64,000 bases of DNA from Tundrisphaera sp051175315. GTDB taxonomy: Bacteria; Planctomycetota; Planctomycetia; Isosphaerales; Isosphaeraceae. Of this stretch, positions 53,170-62,577 are shown piece after piece. The notes under the pieces were generated by a model. The model did no database searches, was not told where the DNA came from, and was given only the letters and a program-made list of their open reading frames with translations. The stretch spans positions 806,001 through 870,000 of the forward strand of contig NZ_CP195100.1 of assembly GCF_051175315.1 (NCBI RefSeq). The letters run 5' to 3'. Position 1 is the stretch's first letter. Each line of letters starts with the position of its first letter. The position numbers and the translations under genes were made by a program.

Positions 53170-54668
53170 CGGCCCACTTCCGGAGCTTCGGGGATGGTGT
53201 TGGCGGTATAGTACGCTTCGGGGTGGAGCAGCGGGCGGCCGTCGGCCGATCGGACCCCGTCCAGGTTGAGCGTGTGGACGTGCCCCTTCTGGAGCGGGCC
53301 CACCACCAGCCGGACGGATCGGCCATCTTCGGAGACCGTCGCACGCTCGACCTTCGGGGCGGTCGGGTCGACTTCGGGGCTGCCGTAGGCGGACTGGTAG
53401 ATGTAGGTGTGGGTCGTCGCCGCGTAGGACGCCGGGTCGCCGGCCGTCTTCGGGTCGACCGGCTCGGTGAAGCGAAGGTCGAACCCGTCGGGCCGGATCC
53501 GGATGTCCAGGATCTCGAACGGGGTCTTCCCGGTCCAGACCACCCGTTCGAGCCCGAACGTCCGCCCTCCGCGCGAGCCCCATCCCCGGTTGGTCTCGCC
53601 CACGATCATCGACCCATCCGGGGCGAACAGCAAGGGCAGGCAGCCCGAGGCGAACCCCTTGCGGAACGGGATGCACGCCCCCTGATACCGGCCGCCGACC
53701 ACCTCCAGCGGCACCCGCATCACGAAGCTCGACGCCTGGTCGCCGACGAACATCTGGCCGGCGAACGGGCCGAACTTGCCCCCGGTCTCGTCGCAGGCGA
53801 TGCCGCTGGCCGACTGGCCCATCTTGGGGTACGGGAAATAGACGGCCGGCGGGACCAGTTCCGGGATGCGGGCGGCCTCGATGGCCATCCGGCTGCCGCT
53901 CTTCGGTTCCGCCGGGGCGGGTCCGAGGTTGCCGGCCGCGTCGTACCAGCGATTGCCGGCGGGGTGGCCCTGGAACGATCCCGGCTTGAGGTGCTTCAGG
54001 CTGCACGCCCCGTTCCACGGCCCCTGGTTGTCGGTCATGAACATGTCGCCGGCGGCGTTCATCCCCATCCCGCCCGGCGACCGGATGCCGCCGCAGGTCG
54101 GGGTCAGCTTGCCGTCGGGGCCGATCCGCAGGGCCCAGCCGCGATACAGGTTCTTGCTGCTGAACGACCCGGTCAGGCAGAGCGTCGCCCAGAGGTTGCC
54201 CTCCCGGTCGAACTTCGAGCCGAAGGCGTATTCGTGATAGTCGCCGTCAATCCCCCAGCCGTCGGCCACGGTTTCGAAGCGGTCGGCCACGCCGTCGCCG
54301 TCCTCGTCCTTGATCCGGGTGATCTCGCCGCGCTGGGTGGCATAGAGCCAGCCGTCGCGGTGGGCCAGGCCCAGGACCTCGTGGAGCCCGTGGGCGAACC
54401 GGACGATCTTCGCCTCCCGGGCCGGGTCGGGGCTGAGGGCATTCTCGACCAGGTAGATCTCGCCCCGGCGGGTCGACACGGCGAGCTTGCCGTCGGGCAT
54501 CCACTCCAGGGCACCGACCTCCAGGGCCATCCCGGCCGGCGGCTCGAAGGTGAGGATCCGGTAGTAGTCCTCCTCCGCGGGCGGGGCCGCCCCTTCGGCG
54601 TGCTGACCCCAAGGGATGGCGATGAGGCAGAGGATCAGCCAACCGGCCGACGCCCGGGTGCGGATCAT
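53166..54668 (-). CDS. Secreted beta-propeller dehydrogenase-like protein
   Basis: This 500-residue protein has a signal peptide (TRASAGWLILCLIAIPWGQHAEG). The rest is a glucose/sorbosone-dehydrogenase-like beta propeller (MPDGKLAVSTRRGEIY, DEDGDGVADRFE, GMGMNAAGDMFMTDNQG), similar to the planctomycete putative dehydrogenase domain but without a heme motif. The ATG at 54668 has GAGGA 9 bases upstream; another ATG at 54704 overlaps the stop of the preceding gene (TGATG) and would add 12 residues. It would oxidise a sugar and pass electrons to the pentaheme partner upstream. Confidence 0.8.
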   Translation of the reverse strand: MIRTRASAGWLILCLIAIPWGQHAEGAAPPAEEDYYRILTFEPPAGMALEVGALEWMPDGKLAVSTRRGEIYLVENALSPDPAREAKIVRFAHGLHEVLGLAHRDGWLYATQRGEITRIKDEDGDGVADRFETVADGWGIDGDYHEYAFGSKFDREGNLWATLCLTGSFSSKNLYRGWALRIGPDGKLTPTCGGIRSPGGMGMNAAGDMFMTDNQGPWNGACSLKHLKPGSFQGHPAGNRWYDAAGNLGPAPAEPKSGSRMAIEAARIPELVPPAVYFPYPKMGQSASGIACDETGGKFGPFAGQMFVGDQASSFVMRVPLEVVGGRYQGACIPFRKGFASGCLPLLFAPDGSMIVGETNRGWGSRGGRTFGLERVVWTGKTPFEILDIRIRPDGFDLRFTEPVDPKTAGDPASYAATTHTYIYQSAYGSPEVDPTAPKVERATVSEDGRSVRLVVGPLQKGHVHTLNLDGVRSADGRPLLHPEAYYTANTIPEAPEVGR

Positions 54669-54703
54669 GGGGAGGGTTCCTCGCTTGCTCGGGTGTCGGT
54701 CCA

Positions 54704-57460
54704 TCACCAGGCGAACTCCTCGACGATCCGGGTCCGGACGCCGCCCGGCCCGATCGGCACGATCAACTCGGCCTTGCCGCCCGATGCCCGGACGACGGGG
54801 GCGGCATCGGCGACGATCCGGAGCTTCCACTCGCCGTCGATCGCGAACCAGCCGTCGCCCGCGGGCTCGATCTTTCCCGCGACCGCCGCCCGGAAGGCCA
54901 GCCCCTCGGCCCGGGGTCCGGCCACGTCGATGGTCCGGCGGAGGGTCGGGGATCCGCCCCCGGGGGCGGGCTCGGGGTGGTCCTCGATCGCGGCCCCGGC
55001 GACCTCATAGAGGAACACCGGCCGCTTGCCCCCGGCCAACCGATAGCCCCGGAAGCGGTCGCCGGGCCCCGGCGCCCCGGGCCACGGATCGGCCGGGCCG
55101 GCGAGTCGGGCGAAGCCAGGTCCGTCGCCGAGGGAAAGGACATCGTCGCCCAGCGGGGGCTCGAACCCCTCGCCGCGCCCGGTCCAGTGCCGGGAGGCGT
55201 CGATGAACCCGCCGCGCCAGATCAGGGCCAGCCGGAGTGCCTGGGCGTCGAAGGCGAGGTTGGCCTTCTCGGGATAGCCGACGCCGATGGCCCGGGGCCC
55301 TGCCCCCTGGATGAAGTTGCGATAGAGGATCGGCTCGGACACCGCGATCAGGGGCATCGGGTTGCGGCCGATCCCGGCGGGGACCTCGGCCTTCGGGCCG
55401 TCGGAGAGGTAGGTCCAGATCGCCTCGACTTGCTTCGCCGGGTCGCCGTCCAGGACCGATTCGAGGGTGCTCTTGCCGTCGGGGAACGACGTGGGCATCC
55501 GCGTCCCCGGGCGGAACCGCTGGGGGTCGATGACATACGGGGCGAACCACTCGCGGCGGAGCCTCGCGGTCATCCGCGTCATGTCGATCGCCTGGATCCC
55601 GCTCGCCTCGATCCCCTTGAAGGTGTGGCAACTGCCGCAGCTAAAGCCGGTGTTTCCCACCAGGGACCGTCCGATCGCCCGGGCCTTCCGGGGGGTGACG
55701 CCGAGGTCGACCGCCGCGACCGGCGGGAGGGCGTCGGCGGCCTCGAACAGCCCGGCGAGGTGGCCGACGTTCGCGGCCCCGAACCGGGGCATCCGGGTGA
55801 GCATGTAGGGGCGGTCCTTGGCCCCTTCGGCGAGGATCTGCGCGAGCCAGGCCGCGGTGAGCTTCCCCCCCACGCCGTCCAGGCCGGGCGGGATCCGCCC
55901 CTCGTCCCCCATCTCGGTCTGCGTGGTCTGGAACGCGGGGTTCAGGGCCTCCTCGACGCCGCCCCGGCCGTCGCGGCGATGGCAGGCGTAGCAGTTGGCG
56001 GCGAGCATCGTCGAGGCGATCCGCTCCGGGCCGGTGGGCTGTGCGGCCGGGTCCGAAGACAGGGCGATCGCCGATCTCAATGCCTCCCGCTGGCCCGCGT
56101 CGAGGTGGAACGCCGGGACGGAGGCGGGAGGCTCGTCGGCCAGGCAGCCGGCCTCGGGCCGGAGCCGGGACAGGGGGGTCGCCGGGGGGCGGGCCTCGAT
56201 TATCGGCGACTCATCCATGCGGAGGGCATGGCACGAGGCACATCCGAGCGATGCGAACGCGGCCCGGCCCCGGGTCGCCCGTTCGGGATCGACCACGAAT
56301 CGGGGTGGCGCCGGCCGGGCGGGGGCATCCGGGGCGGATCCCTCGGGCGGCAGCAGCAGCGGGCCGAGGGGCTGGCGGGGCATCCCCGGCCCCTCGATCT
56401 CGGCCTCGAACTCGACCTGGCCGCCGCCATCGAAGTAGGTGGCGACCAGCGTGTTGCGGCCCGGCTTCATCCGGGTGATCCCGGTCGCCTCGGAGGTCGG
56501 GTGGATCCCGTCATTGTCGAAGACCTTGGTGCCGTTCAGGGTGATCCGCGAGCCGTCGTCGGACCGGAACCGGAAGGTGTAGTCCCCTTCCCGGAGGATC
56601 TCCAGGATCCCCTCGAATCGGAGGGCGAAGTTGTTGCGACGCCGGGCCACGTCGATGTCGAAGCCGGACGCCATGCCCGAGGCGACGGGCGTGAGGGCGT
56701 CGAAGTCCGGGAGGTTGGTCCAGGACCCCTCGTAATAGCGGTAGGCCACGTTGGGGGACGAAGCCACCTGGACATCCTTGAGCAGATAGGCGGCGATCCC
56801 GGTCGCCTCGTCCGGGGTCAGCCCCAGGCCGGGCATCCGCCCCGACGGCCGGACCGCCAGCGGGTCGCGGAGGAACGCGGACAGGGACGCGACGGTGTAC
56901 TTGGCGGCCGGGTCGCCGAGCGGCACGATCCCCCGGGCTTCGGTCGCCTTCCCCTCGCGAGGCCCGTGGCAGGCGACGCAGCCGACCCGGGCGTAGGTCC
57001 CCCGGCCGGACCGGACCGCCGCCCGCGACGGGGGCGTGTCCGTCACCTTGCCGGTCCCGGCCAGGAAGTGGACGAGGTCCTCGACGACGGCCTGCCGCCC
57101 CGGTTCGGGAAGGCCGGCCACCAGGTCGGGCATCGTGGTTCCCGGCCTGGTCGCGTGCGGGGCGGCGAGGAACTGCCGGAGATGCTCGACCCGGACCCGA
57201 GATCCGACACGGTCGAGGATCGGGGCCTGCTTCCGGCCCGCCGCGTCGGCCCCGGGTCCCTGGTGGCATGACGTGCAGTTCAGCTCGCCCAGCAGCAATC
57301 GCCCGGCCGCGACCGGGCCCGGCCCCGGGGCGCTCCCGGTGTGGAACCGCTCATATCCCGCCACAACCGGGCGTTGGGGCAGGCTTTCGGCCCGGGCGCG
57401 GGCCGCCAGGGTGAGGCCGAGGGCGAGGAGCAAGGCCGGACGGCGGATCGCGTCTGACAT
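54704..57460 (-). CDS. Secreted multi-cytochrome c protein with PA14 domain
   Basis: This 918-residue exported protein (leader RPALLLALGLTLAARARAE) has five heme motifs: CTSCH 62-66, CVACH 161-165, CASCH 407-411, CYACH 490-494 and CGSCH 608-612. A PA14-like carbohydrate-binding domain sits at about 236-358 (YYEGSWTNLPDF, YTFRFRSDDGSRITLNG). The C-terminal ~200 residues are unassigned and beta-rich. It probably binds a polysaccharide and carries electrons away from the dehydrogenase encoded next. It leads a three-gene operon and is divergent from the gene at 57720. Confidence 0.88.
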   Translation of the reverse strand: MSDAIRRPALLLALGLTLAARARAESLPQRPVVAGYERFHTGSAPGPGPVAAGRLLLGELNCTSCHQGPGADAAGRKQAPILDRVGSRVRVEHLRQFLAAPHATRPGTTMPDLVAGLPEPGRQAVVEDLVHFLAGTGKVTDTPPSRAAVRSGRGTYARVGCVACHGPREGKATEARGIVPLGDPAAKYTVASLSAFLRDPLAVRPSGRMPGLGLTPDEATGIAAYLLKDVQVASSPNVAYRYYEGSWTNLPDFDALTPVASGMASGFDIDVARRRNNFALRFEGILEILREGDYTFRFRSDDGSRITLNGTKVFDNDGIHPTSEATGITRMKPGRNTLVATYFDGGGQVEFEAEIEGPGMPRQPLGPLLLPPEGSAPDAPARPAPPRFVVDPERATRGRAAFASLGCASCHALRMDESPIIEARPPATPLSRLRPEAGCLADEPPASVPAFHLDAGQREALRSAIALSSDPAAQPTGPERIASTMLAANCYACHRRDGRGGVEEALNPAFQTTQTEMGDEGRIPPGLDGVGGKLTAAWLAQILAEGAKDRPYMLTRMPRFGAANVGHLAGLFEAADALPPVAAVDLGVTPRKARAIGRSLVGNTGFSCGSCHTFKGIEASGIQAIDMTRMTARLRREWFAPYVIDPQRFRPGTRMPTSFPDGKSTLESVLDGDPAKQVEAIWTYLSDGPKAEVPAGIGRNPMPLIAVSEPILYRNFIQGAGPRAIGVGYPEKANLAFDAQALRLALIWRGGFIDASRHWTGRGEGFEPPLGDDVLSLGDGPGFARLAGPADPWPGAPGPGDRFRGYRLAGGKRPVFLYEVAGAAIEDHPEPAPGGGSPTLRRTIDVAGPRAEGLAFRAAVAGKIEPAGDGWFAIDGEWKLRIVADAAPVVRASGGKAELIVPIGPGGVRTRIVEEFAW

Positions 57461-57719
57461 TCCCGGCGGTCTCCGACTCGGGGGAGAGGATTGGCCGCTC
57501 GGCCCTCGAACCGGGCCGGTCGACCGGATATGGTATCGCGACCGGGAGGCGCCGTGTCCGTCTATTTTTGGCGACGGTCGCACGCAATTTGCTGGACCTC
57601 CCTTGTCATCCCCCGGTCGCCGCGGGAGACTTCACGATCGAGCCTCCCCAATTCCACGCCGGGAATGGGACGGTCGTGGGGTGCGAAGCGGCATCCGAAC
57701 AACCGAGGTAGTCAACGCG

Positions 57720-58643
<924 letters not shown>

Positions 58644-58674
58644 GTACTGGCCACGCAGCCGATCGGCAACGCCC

Positions 58675-59094
58675 ATGAGTACCCCCCAGCCCCCGGACCC
58701 GGCCCCCGGCCGCCCGAGCATCCTCCTCGTCGACGATCACGCCGCCGGTCGGGTGGCCCTGGCCCGGATGCTGACCGCTCATGGGTTCGCCGTGACGGAC
58801 GTCGAGGATGGCACCTCGGCGTTCGCGCTGCTCAGGGACGGCCCGCCCCCGGATTACCTGCTGACCGACCTCCGGCTCCCCGATTTCGACGGCCGCGAGG
58901 TCATCTCCGCCGCACGCCTCCTCCATCCCACGCCCCGGATCGCCCTGATGACCGGCTGGGACGTGGATCCCGACGAGCGGGACCGCCTCGGCATCGACTG
59001 GGTCTTCCTCAAGCCGCTGGACATCGGCCAGATCGTCGCCAACTTCCGCGAGAAGGCCCCGCACCCGGCCGACCGGCGATCCGAGGCCGGTTGA
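58675..59094 (+). CDS. Stand-alone response regulator receiver domain
   Basis: This 139-residue protein is a CheY-like receiver with acidic pair D20-D21, phosphoacceptor D65 (LLTDLRLPDFDG), T93 (LMTGW) and K113 (FLKPLD). There is no output domain, so it must act by protein contact or in a phosphorelay. No histidine kinase is visible in the window. It begins 31 bases after the dehydrogenase gene and may share its transcript. Confidence 0.88.
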   Translation: MSTPQPPDPAPGRPSILLVDDHAAGRVALARMLTAHGFAVTDVEDGTSAFALLRDGPPPDYLLTDLRLPDFDGREVISAARLLHPTPRIALMTGWDVDPDERDRLGIDWVFLKPLDIGQIVANFREKAPHPADRRSEAG

Positions 59095-59242
59095 TCGGCC
59101 GGGGCCGACCCGGGGCCCAGGCCCGGATTTCTGGAACCGGCGGGAGGCCGCCGCGGGTAGTGTGGGCGAGGGCGGGTCGGCGGGACGCGATCGGGCGATC
59201 CTGCATCGACCCCCTCACCCGGCCCGACCCGCGAGGTTTTCG

Positions 59243-60766
59243 ATGAGGATGTGCGTCGCCGCCTTGACTGTGATCTTGCCGGGCCTCCTCACGCCGGACG
59301 CCGGCGCGGCGGCACCGACCTATGCCAGGGAGGTCGCGCCGATCCTCTGGAAGAACTGCGCCGGGTGCCACCGGCCAGGCGAGGTGGGCCCGTTCTCGCT
59401 GCTGACCTACCCGGATGCCGCCAAGCGGGCGGACTTCCTCAAGCAGATCACCGCCGAGCGGGCGATGCCCCCCTGGAAGCCCGAGCCGGGCTTCGGCGAG
59501 TTCCACGACGTCCGCCGCCTGACCGACGGCGAGATCGCGACGATCGCCGCCTGGGCCGATGCCGGCGCCCCCGAGGGGAACCCCGCCGACCTGCCCACCC
59601 CGCCGACATTCCCCGACGGCTGGCAACTGGGGACGCCCGACCTCGTCCTGGAGATGTCCGAACCGTTCGAGGTGCCGGCCGGCGGCCGCGACGTCCAGCG
59701 TTGCTTCGTGATCCCGATCCCGACCGACTCCGACCGCACGGTCGCCGCCGTCGAGTTCCGGCCGGGCAACGCCCGCGTGGTCCATCACGCCATCTTCTAT
59801 CTCGACAGCAACGGCGCCGCCCGGCGTAAGGACGAGGCCGAGCCGGGGCCGGGCTACAAGGCCTTCGGCGGGCCGGGCATCATCCCCACCGGCGGGCTGG
59901 GCGGCTGGGCCCCCGGCGCGATGGTTCGGCGCCTGCCCGAGGGCACCGGCAAATACCTCCGCAAGGGGAGCGACCTCGTCCTCCAGGTCCACTACCACCC
60001 GGACGGCAAGCCCGAACTCGACCGCTCGACCGTCGGGATCTACTTCACCAGGGAGCCGGCCCGCACCATCGTCGGCGGCCTCGCCGTCCGGAGCCGGGGG
60101 ATCAACATCCCGGCCGGGGCGAAGGAGCACAAGGTCCACGCCGAGAGCCAGCCCTTGCCGGTGCCCGTCTCGGTGATCGGCCTGTTCCCCCACATGCACA
60201 ACCTCGGCCGCGAGATGAAGGTGGTCGCCGAGGTCCCCGGCGCCGATCCGATCCCCCTGATCTGGATCAAGGACTGGGACTTCAACTGGCAGGGCCAGTA
60301 CCAGTACGTCGAGCCGGTCCGCCTGCCCCGCGGGACCGTCATCAAGCTCGACGCGGTCTACGACAACTCCGAGGGGAATCCCAAGAACCCGTCGAGCCCC
60401 CCGATCGCGGTCCATTGGGGCGAGCAGACCACCGACGAGATGTGCCTCCTCGGCATCCAGGTCACGGCCGACACCCCGGCCGACCTCCGCAAGATCGTCG
60501 CCTCCGCTGCCGGCCGCCTGGGGGCGATCCTGGTCGGCGGGCCTCCCCTCGGCGGCGACGAGAAACCAGGGGCGAAGGGGGACAAGAACGGCCTGCCCGA
60601 CCTCGGCCCGGGGTTCCCGATCCCCGAACGGTATCGGGCGATCCTGGGCCGGTTCGACAGCAACAACGACGACCTGATCTCGTCCGCCGAGATCGACGCC
60701 ATGCCCGAGCCCATCAAACAACGCGTGGTCCAGGCCCTCAAGTCGGTCCTGCCCGGCTCGGACTGA
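59243..60766 (+). CDS. Secreted cytochrome c / copper type II monooxygenase-like protein with EF-hand
   Basis: This 507-residue protein begins with a leader (CVAALTVILPGLLTPDAGA); GCGAGG lies 6 bases before the ATG. A cytochrome c site is CAGCH at 39-43. From ~130 to 410 it resembles the PHM/DBM copper type II ascorbate-dependent monooxygenase family, with candidate copper ligands H181-H182 (VVHHAIF), H250 (LVLQVHYHP), H317 and H319 (FPHMHNLG) and M400 (DEMCLLGI), in the order seen in PHM. An EF-hand-like loop lies at 472-483 (DSNNDDLISSAE). It may hydroxylate a substrate in the periplasm using electrons from its own heme. Confidence 0.8.
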   Translation: MRMCVAALTVILPGLLTPDAGAAAPTYAREVAPILWKNCAGCHRPGEVGPFSLLTYPDAAKRADFLKQITAERAMPPWKPEPGFGEFHDVRRLTDGEIATIAAWADAGAPEGNPADLPTPPTFPDGWQLGTPDLVLEMSEPFEVPAGGRDVQRCFVIPIPTDSDRTVAAVEFRPGNARVVHHAIFYLDSNGAARRKDEAEPGPGYKAFGGPGIIPTGGLGGWAPGAMVRRLPEGTGKYLRKGSDLVLQVHYHPDGKPELDRSTVGIYFTREPARTIVGGLAVRSRGINIPAGAKEHKVHAESQPLPVPVSVIGLFPHMHNLGREMKVVAEVPGADPIPLIWIKDWDFNWQGQYQYVEPVRLPRGTVIKLDAVYDNSEGNPKNPSSPPIAVHWGEQTTDEMCLLGIQVTADTPADLRKIVASAAGRLGAILVGGPPLGGDEKPGAKGDKNGLPDLGPGFPIPERYRAILGRFDSNNDDLISSAEIDAMPEPIKQRVVQALKSVLPGSD

Positions 60767-60796
60767 CCGGCCCCGCCCGCAACCCGGCCCGATCCG

Positions 60797-60835
60797 CCGC
60801 CCCCGCGGCCGCCCCATCGGCGATCGCGGGGGCGG
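60797..60835 (+). terminator. Terminator-like hairpin
   Basis: Arms 60797-60807 (ccgcccccgcg) and 60825-60835 pair over 11 bp around a 17-nt loop, 30 bases after the monooxygenase-like gene. It separates that transcript from the BlaI promoter. Confidence 0.5.
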
Positions 60836-60873
60836 TCCCATTTCGACCGATCGGGAAAAACGTCGCATTGGAT

Positions 60874-60902
60874 TTGATTGCTATCTACGGGTCGAGTAGT
60901 AT
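60874..60902 (+). promoter_or_regulatory. Promoter and candidate BlaI operator
   Basis: A -35-like TTGATT (60874-60879) and a -10-like TAGTAT (60897-60902) are 17 bases apart, 38 bases before the BlaI-type ATG. A dyad CTAC (60885-60888) N7 GTAG (60896-60899) overlaps the spacer and the -10. Its placement suits autorepression by the BlaI-type regulator encoded next; BlaI operators elsewhere contain TACA/TGTA half-sites, which this only partly resembles. Confidence 0.5.
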
Positions 60903-60939
60903 GATCGAAGCCGTAGGAGCTAACCCCGGGGGTTCAACC

Positions 60940-61338
60940 ATGTCCGACGTCACGCCGACGGGCCGCGAGCTGGAGGCATTGAAGGTCCTCTGGGGCCGGG
61001 AGAAGGCCACCGTCCGCGAGGTCTATGACGCGCTCCGCCCGAGCGACGGGGAACTGGCCTACACGACTGTGCTGAGCCTGTTGCAGACGATGGAGCAGAA
61101 GGGTCTGGTCGGGCACGAATCGGCCGGCAAGGCTTATCGCTACTTCCCCCGGGCCCAGCGCGACGGCGTGTTCCGCCGGATGGCGGGGGCTTTCCTCGAT
61201 CAGGTCTTCGACGGCGCCCTGGGCGAATACGTGGCCCGGGCCCTCCAGTCGCGCCGGCCCAGCCCGGAGGAACTCGACGAGCTAGAACGGATGATCGCCG
61301 AGGCCAGGCGGCAGGCCCGGGGCGAGACCGACTCATAA
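60940..61338 (+). CDS. BlaI/MecI/CopY-family transcriptional repressor
   Basis: This 132-residue protein has the winged-helix domain typical of BlaI (RELEALKVLWGREKATVREVYDAL, then YTTVLSLLQTMEQKGLV) followed by a dimerisation helix region rich in Arg and Glu. Such repressors are inactivated by cleavage when a partner M56 sensor peptidase is triggered. The M56-type gene follows 51 bases later. The preceding promoter carries a dyad within the -10, suggesting autoregulation. Confidence 0.92.
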   Translation: MSDVTPTGRELEALKVLWGREKATVREVYDALRPSDGELAYTTVLSLLQTMEQKGLVGHESAGKAYRYFPRAQRDGVFRRMAGAFLDQVFDGALGEYVARALQSRRPSPEELDELERMIAEARRQARGETDS

Positions 61339-61389
61339 TCATTCGCCGCCGCGTGGCTCGACCGGAAACTGCCGAGTGGGGGCACACCG

Positions 61390-62499
61390 ATGACAGGGGC
61401 GATCGGGGCGTGGTTGGGCGGGATCTATCTGGTCGCGACGGCGGTCCTGATCGCGACGTGGGCGGCGATGCGGGCCCTCCGACAGCCGGCGCGTCGCCTG
61501 TTCGTGGCGAGGTGCGGGGCCGTCGCGCTGGCCGGGCTGGTCCTCGCCTCCGCGGTCGCGGCCCTCCCGATGCGAGATCGCGCCGGGCGGGACGGGTTGC
61601 GGCCCGTCCTGGCCGCGTCGGATCGGCGTCCAGCCCCGGCGTCGATCTCCGCGGCGGTTTCTTGCTCCCGGCCCGCCCCGGCATCGGACCGGGCGATTTC
61701 GGGTTGCGAGGTCCCCCCGGCCGTAGATCCGCCCGGAGATTCCGGATCCCTGGCCGGTGCGGTCGTGGTGGCCTTCCTGATCGGTTCCGGGGTGACGGGC
61801 CTGTGGTTGCTCGGGGGGGCCTGGGCGGCGTGGCGATTCGTGGCCCGGACGATCGAGGCCCCCGGATCGCTGCGGGACCAGCTGGCGGGCGTGGTGGGGC
61901 CGGGTCGGCGTGTCCCGGCGCTGCGGGTCGGGCCGGCGAGCGGCCAGCCGTTCGCGATCGGGGCCTTCCGACCCACGATCGTCCTGCCGGGCCGGTTCGC
62001 GGGCGGGGTCGGGCCGGATCGCCGGGTCGAGGCCGCGCTGAGGCACGAATGGGCCCACATCGGCAACGGAGACCTCGCGCTCCTGGCCCTGCTCCGGTGG
62101 CTCATGCCCGTGCTGTTCGCCCACCCGGCCTACTGGTGGCTCCGCCGTCGGGTCCGGGCCGACCAGGAGGCGATGGCCGACGCCGTGGCCGTGCGGGGCT
62201 GCGATCGCGTGGGCTATGCGGAGGCCCTGCTGGCCTGGGCCCGGTCCGCGTCCCCCGGTGCCTGCCGGGCCTGCGCCGGCTCCCTGGGGTTGTGGGATCG
62301 GCCCGGCGAGCTTCGCGAGCGGGTCGCCCTGATCCTGGACGCGGGCCACCCGGTGGAGATCCGATCCCCGCTCCGCTGGCGGCTCCTGGTCGCCTCGGCC
62401 GCCTCGGCCGGTGGCCTCGCGCTGGCCGGGTTCGCGATGCCGGCCGAGGCTCCCGCGCCCCCGCCTGCCGATTCCCTGGTGCTTTGCTGCCCGTCGTGA
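61390..62499 (+). CDS. M56-family (BlaR1-like) membrane metallopeptidase
   Basis: This 369-residue protein has N-terminal membrane helices (about 5-27, 40-60 and 120-145) and the zinc peptidase motif H219-E-W-A-H223, with the third ligand probably E260 in ADQEAMADAVAV. A further hydrophobic stretch occurs at about 387-410 in longer members; here the protein ends soon after a helix at 335-352. It has no penicillin-binding sensor domain, so it senses something other than beta-lactam. It is paired with the BlaI-type gene upstream. Confidence 0.88.
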   Translation: MTGAIGAWLGGIYLVATAVLIATWAAMRALRQPARRLFVARCGAVALAGLVLASAVAALPMRDRAGRDGLRPVLAASDRRPAPASISAAVSCSRPAPASDRAISGCEVPPAVDPPGDSGSLAGAVVVAFLIGSGVTGLWLLGGAWAAWRFVARTIEAPGSLRDQLAGVVGPGRRVPALRVGPASGQPFAIGAFRPTIVLPGRFAGGVGPDRRVEAALRHEWAHIGNGDLALLALLRWLMPVLFAHPAYWWLRRRVRADQEAMADAVAVRGCDRVGYAEALLAWARSASPGACRACAGSLGLWDRPGELRERVALILDAGHPVEIRSPLRWRLLVASAASAGGLALAGFAMPAEAPAPPPADSLVLCCPS

Positions 62500-62577
62500 T
62501 CCCGATCAGGCCCTGGCCCCGAAGCTCGCACCGTCCGTCCGACGATTGACCCCGATCCCCGACGAGGAGTCCCGACC

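Noticed and set aside
55150..55175. A T-loop-like ggctcgaacccc sequence suggesting a tRNA
   Set aside because: It lies inside the intact pentaheme coding sequence, and no acceptor or anticodon stems surround it.
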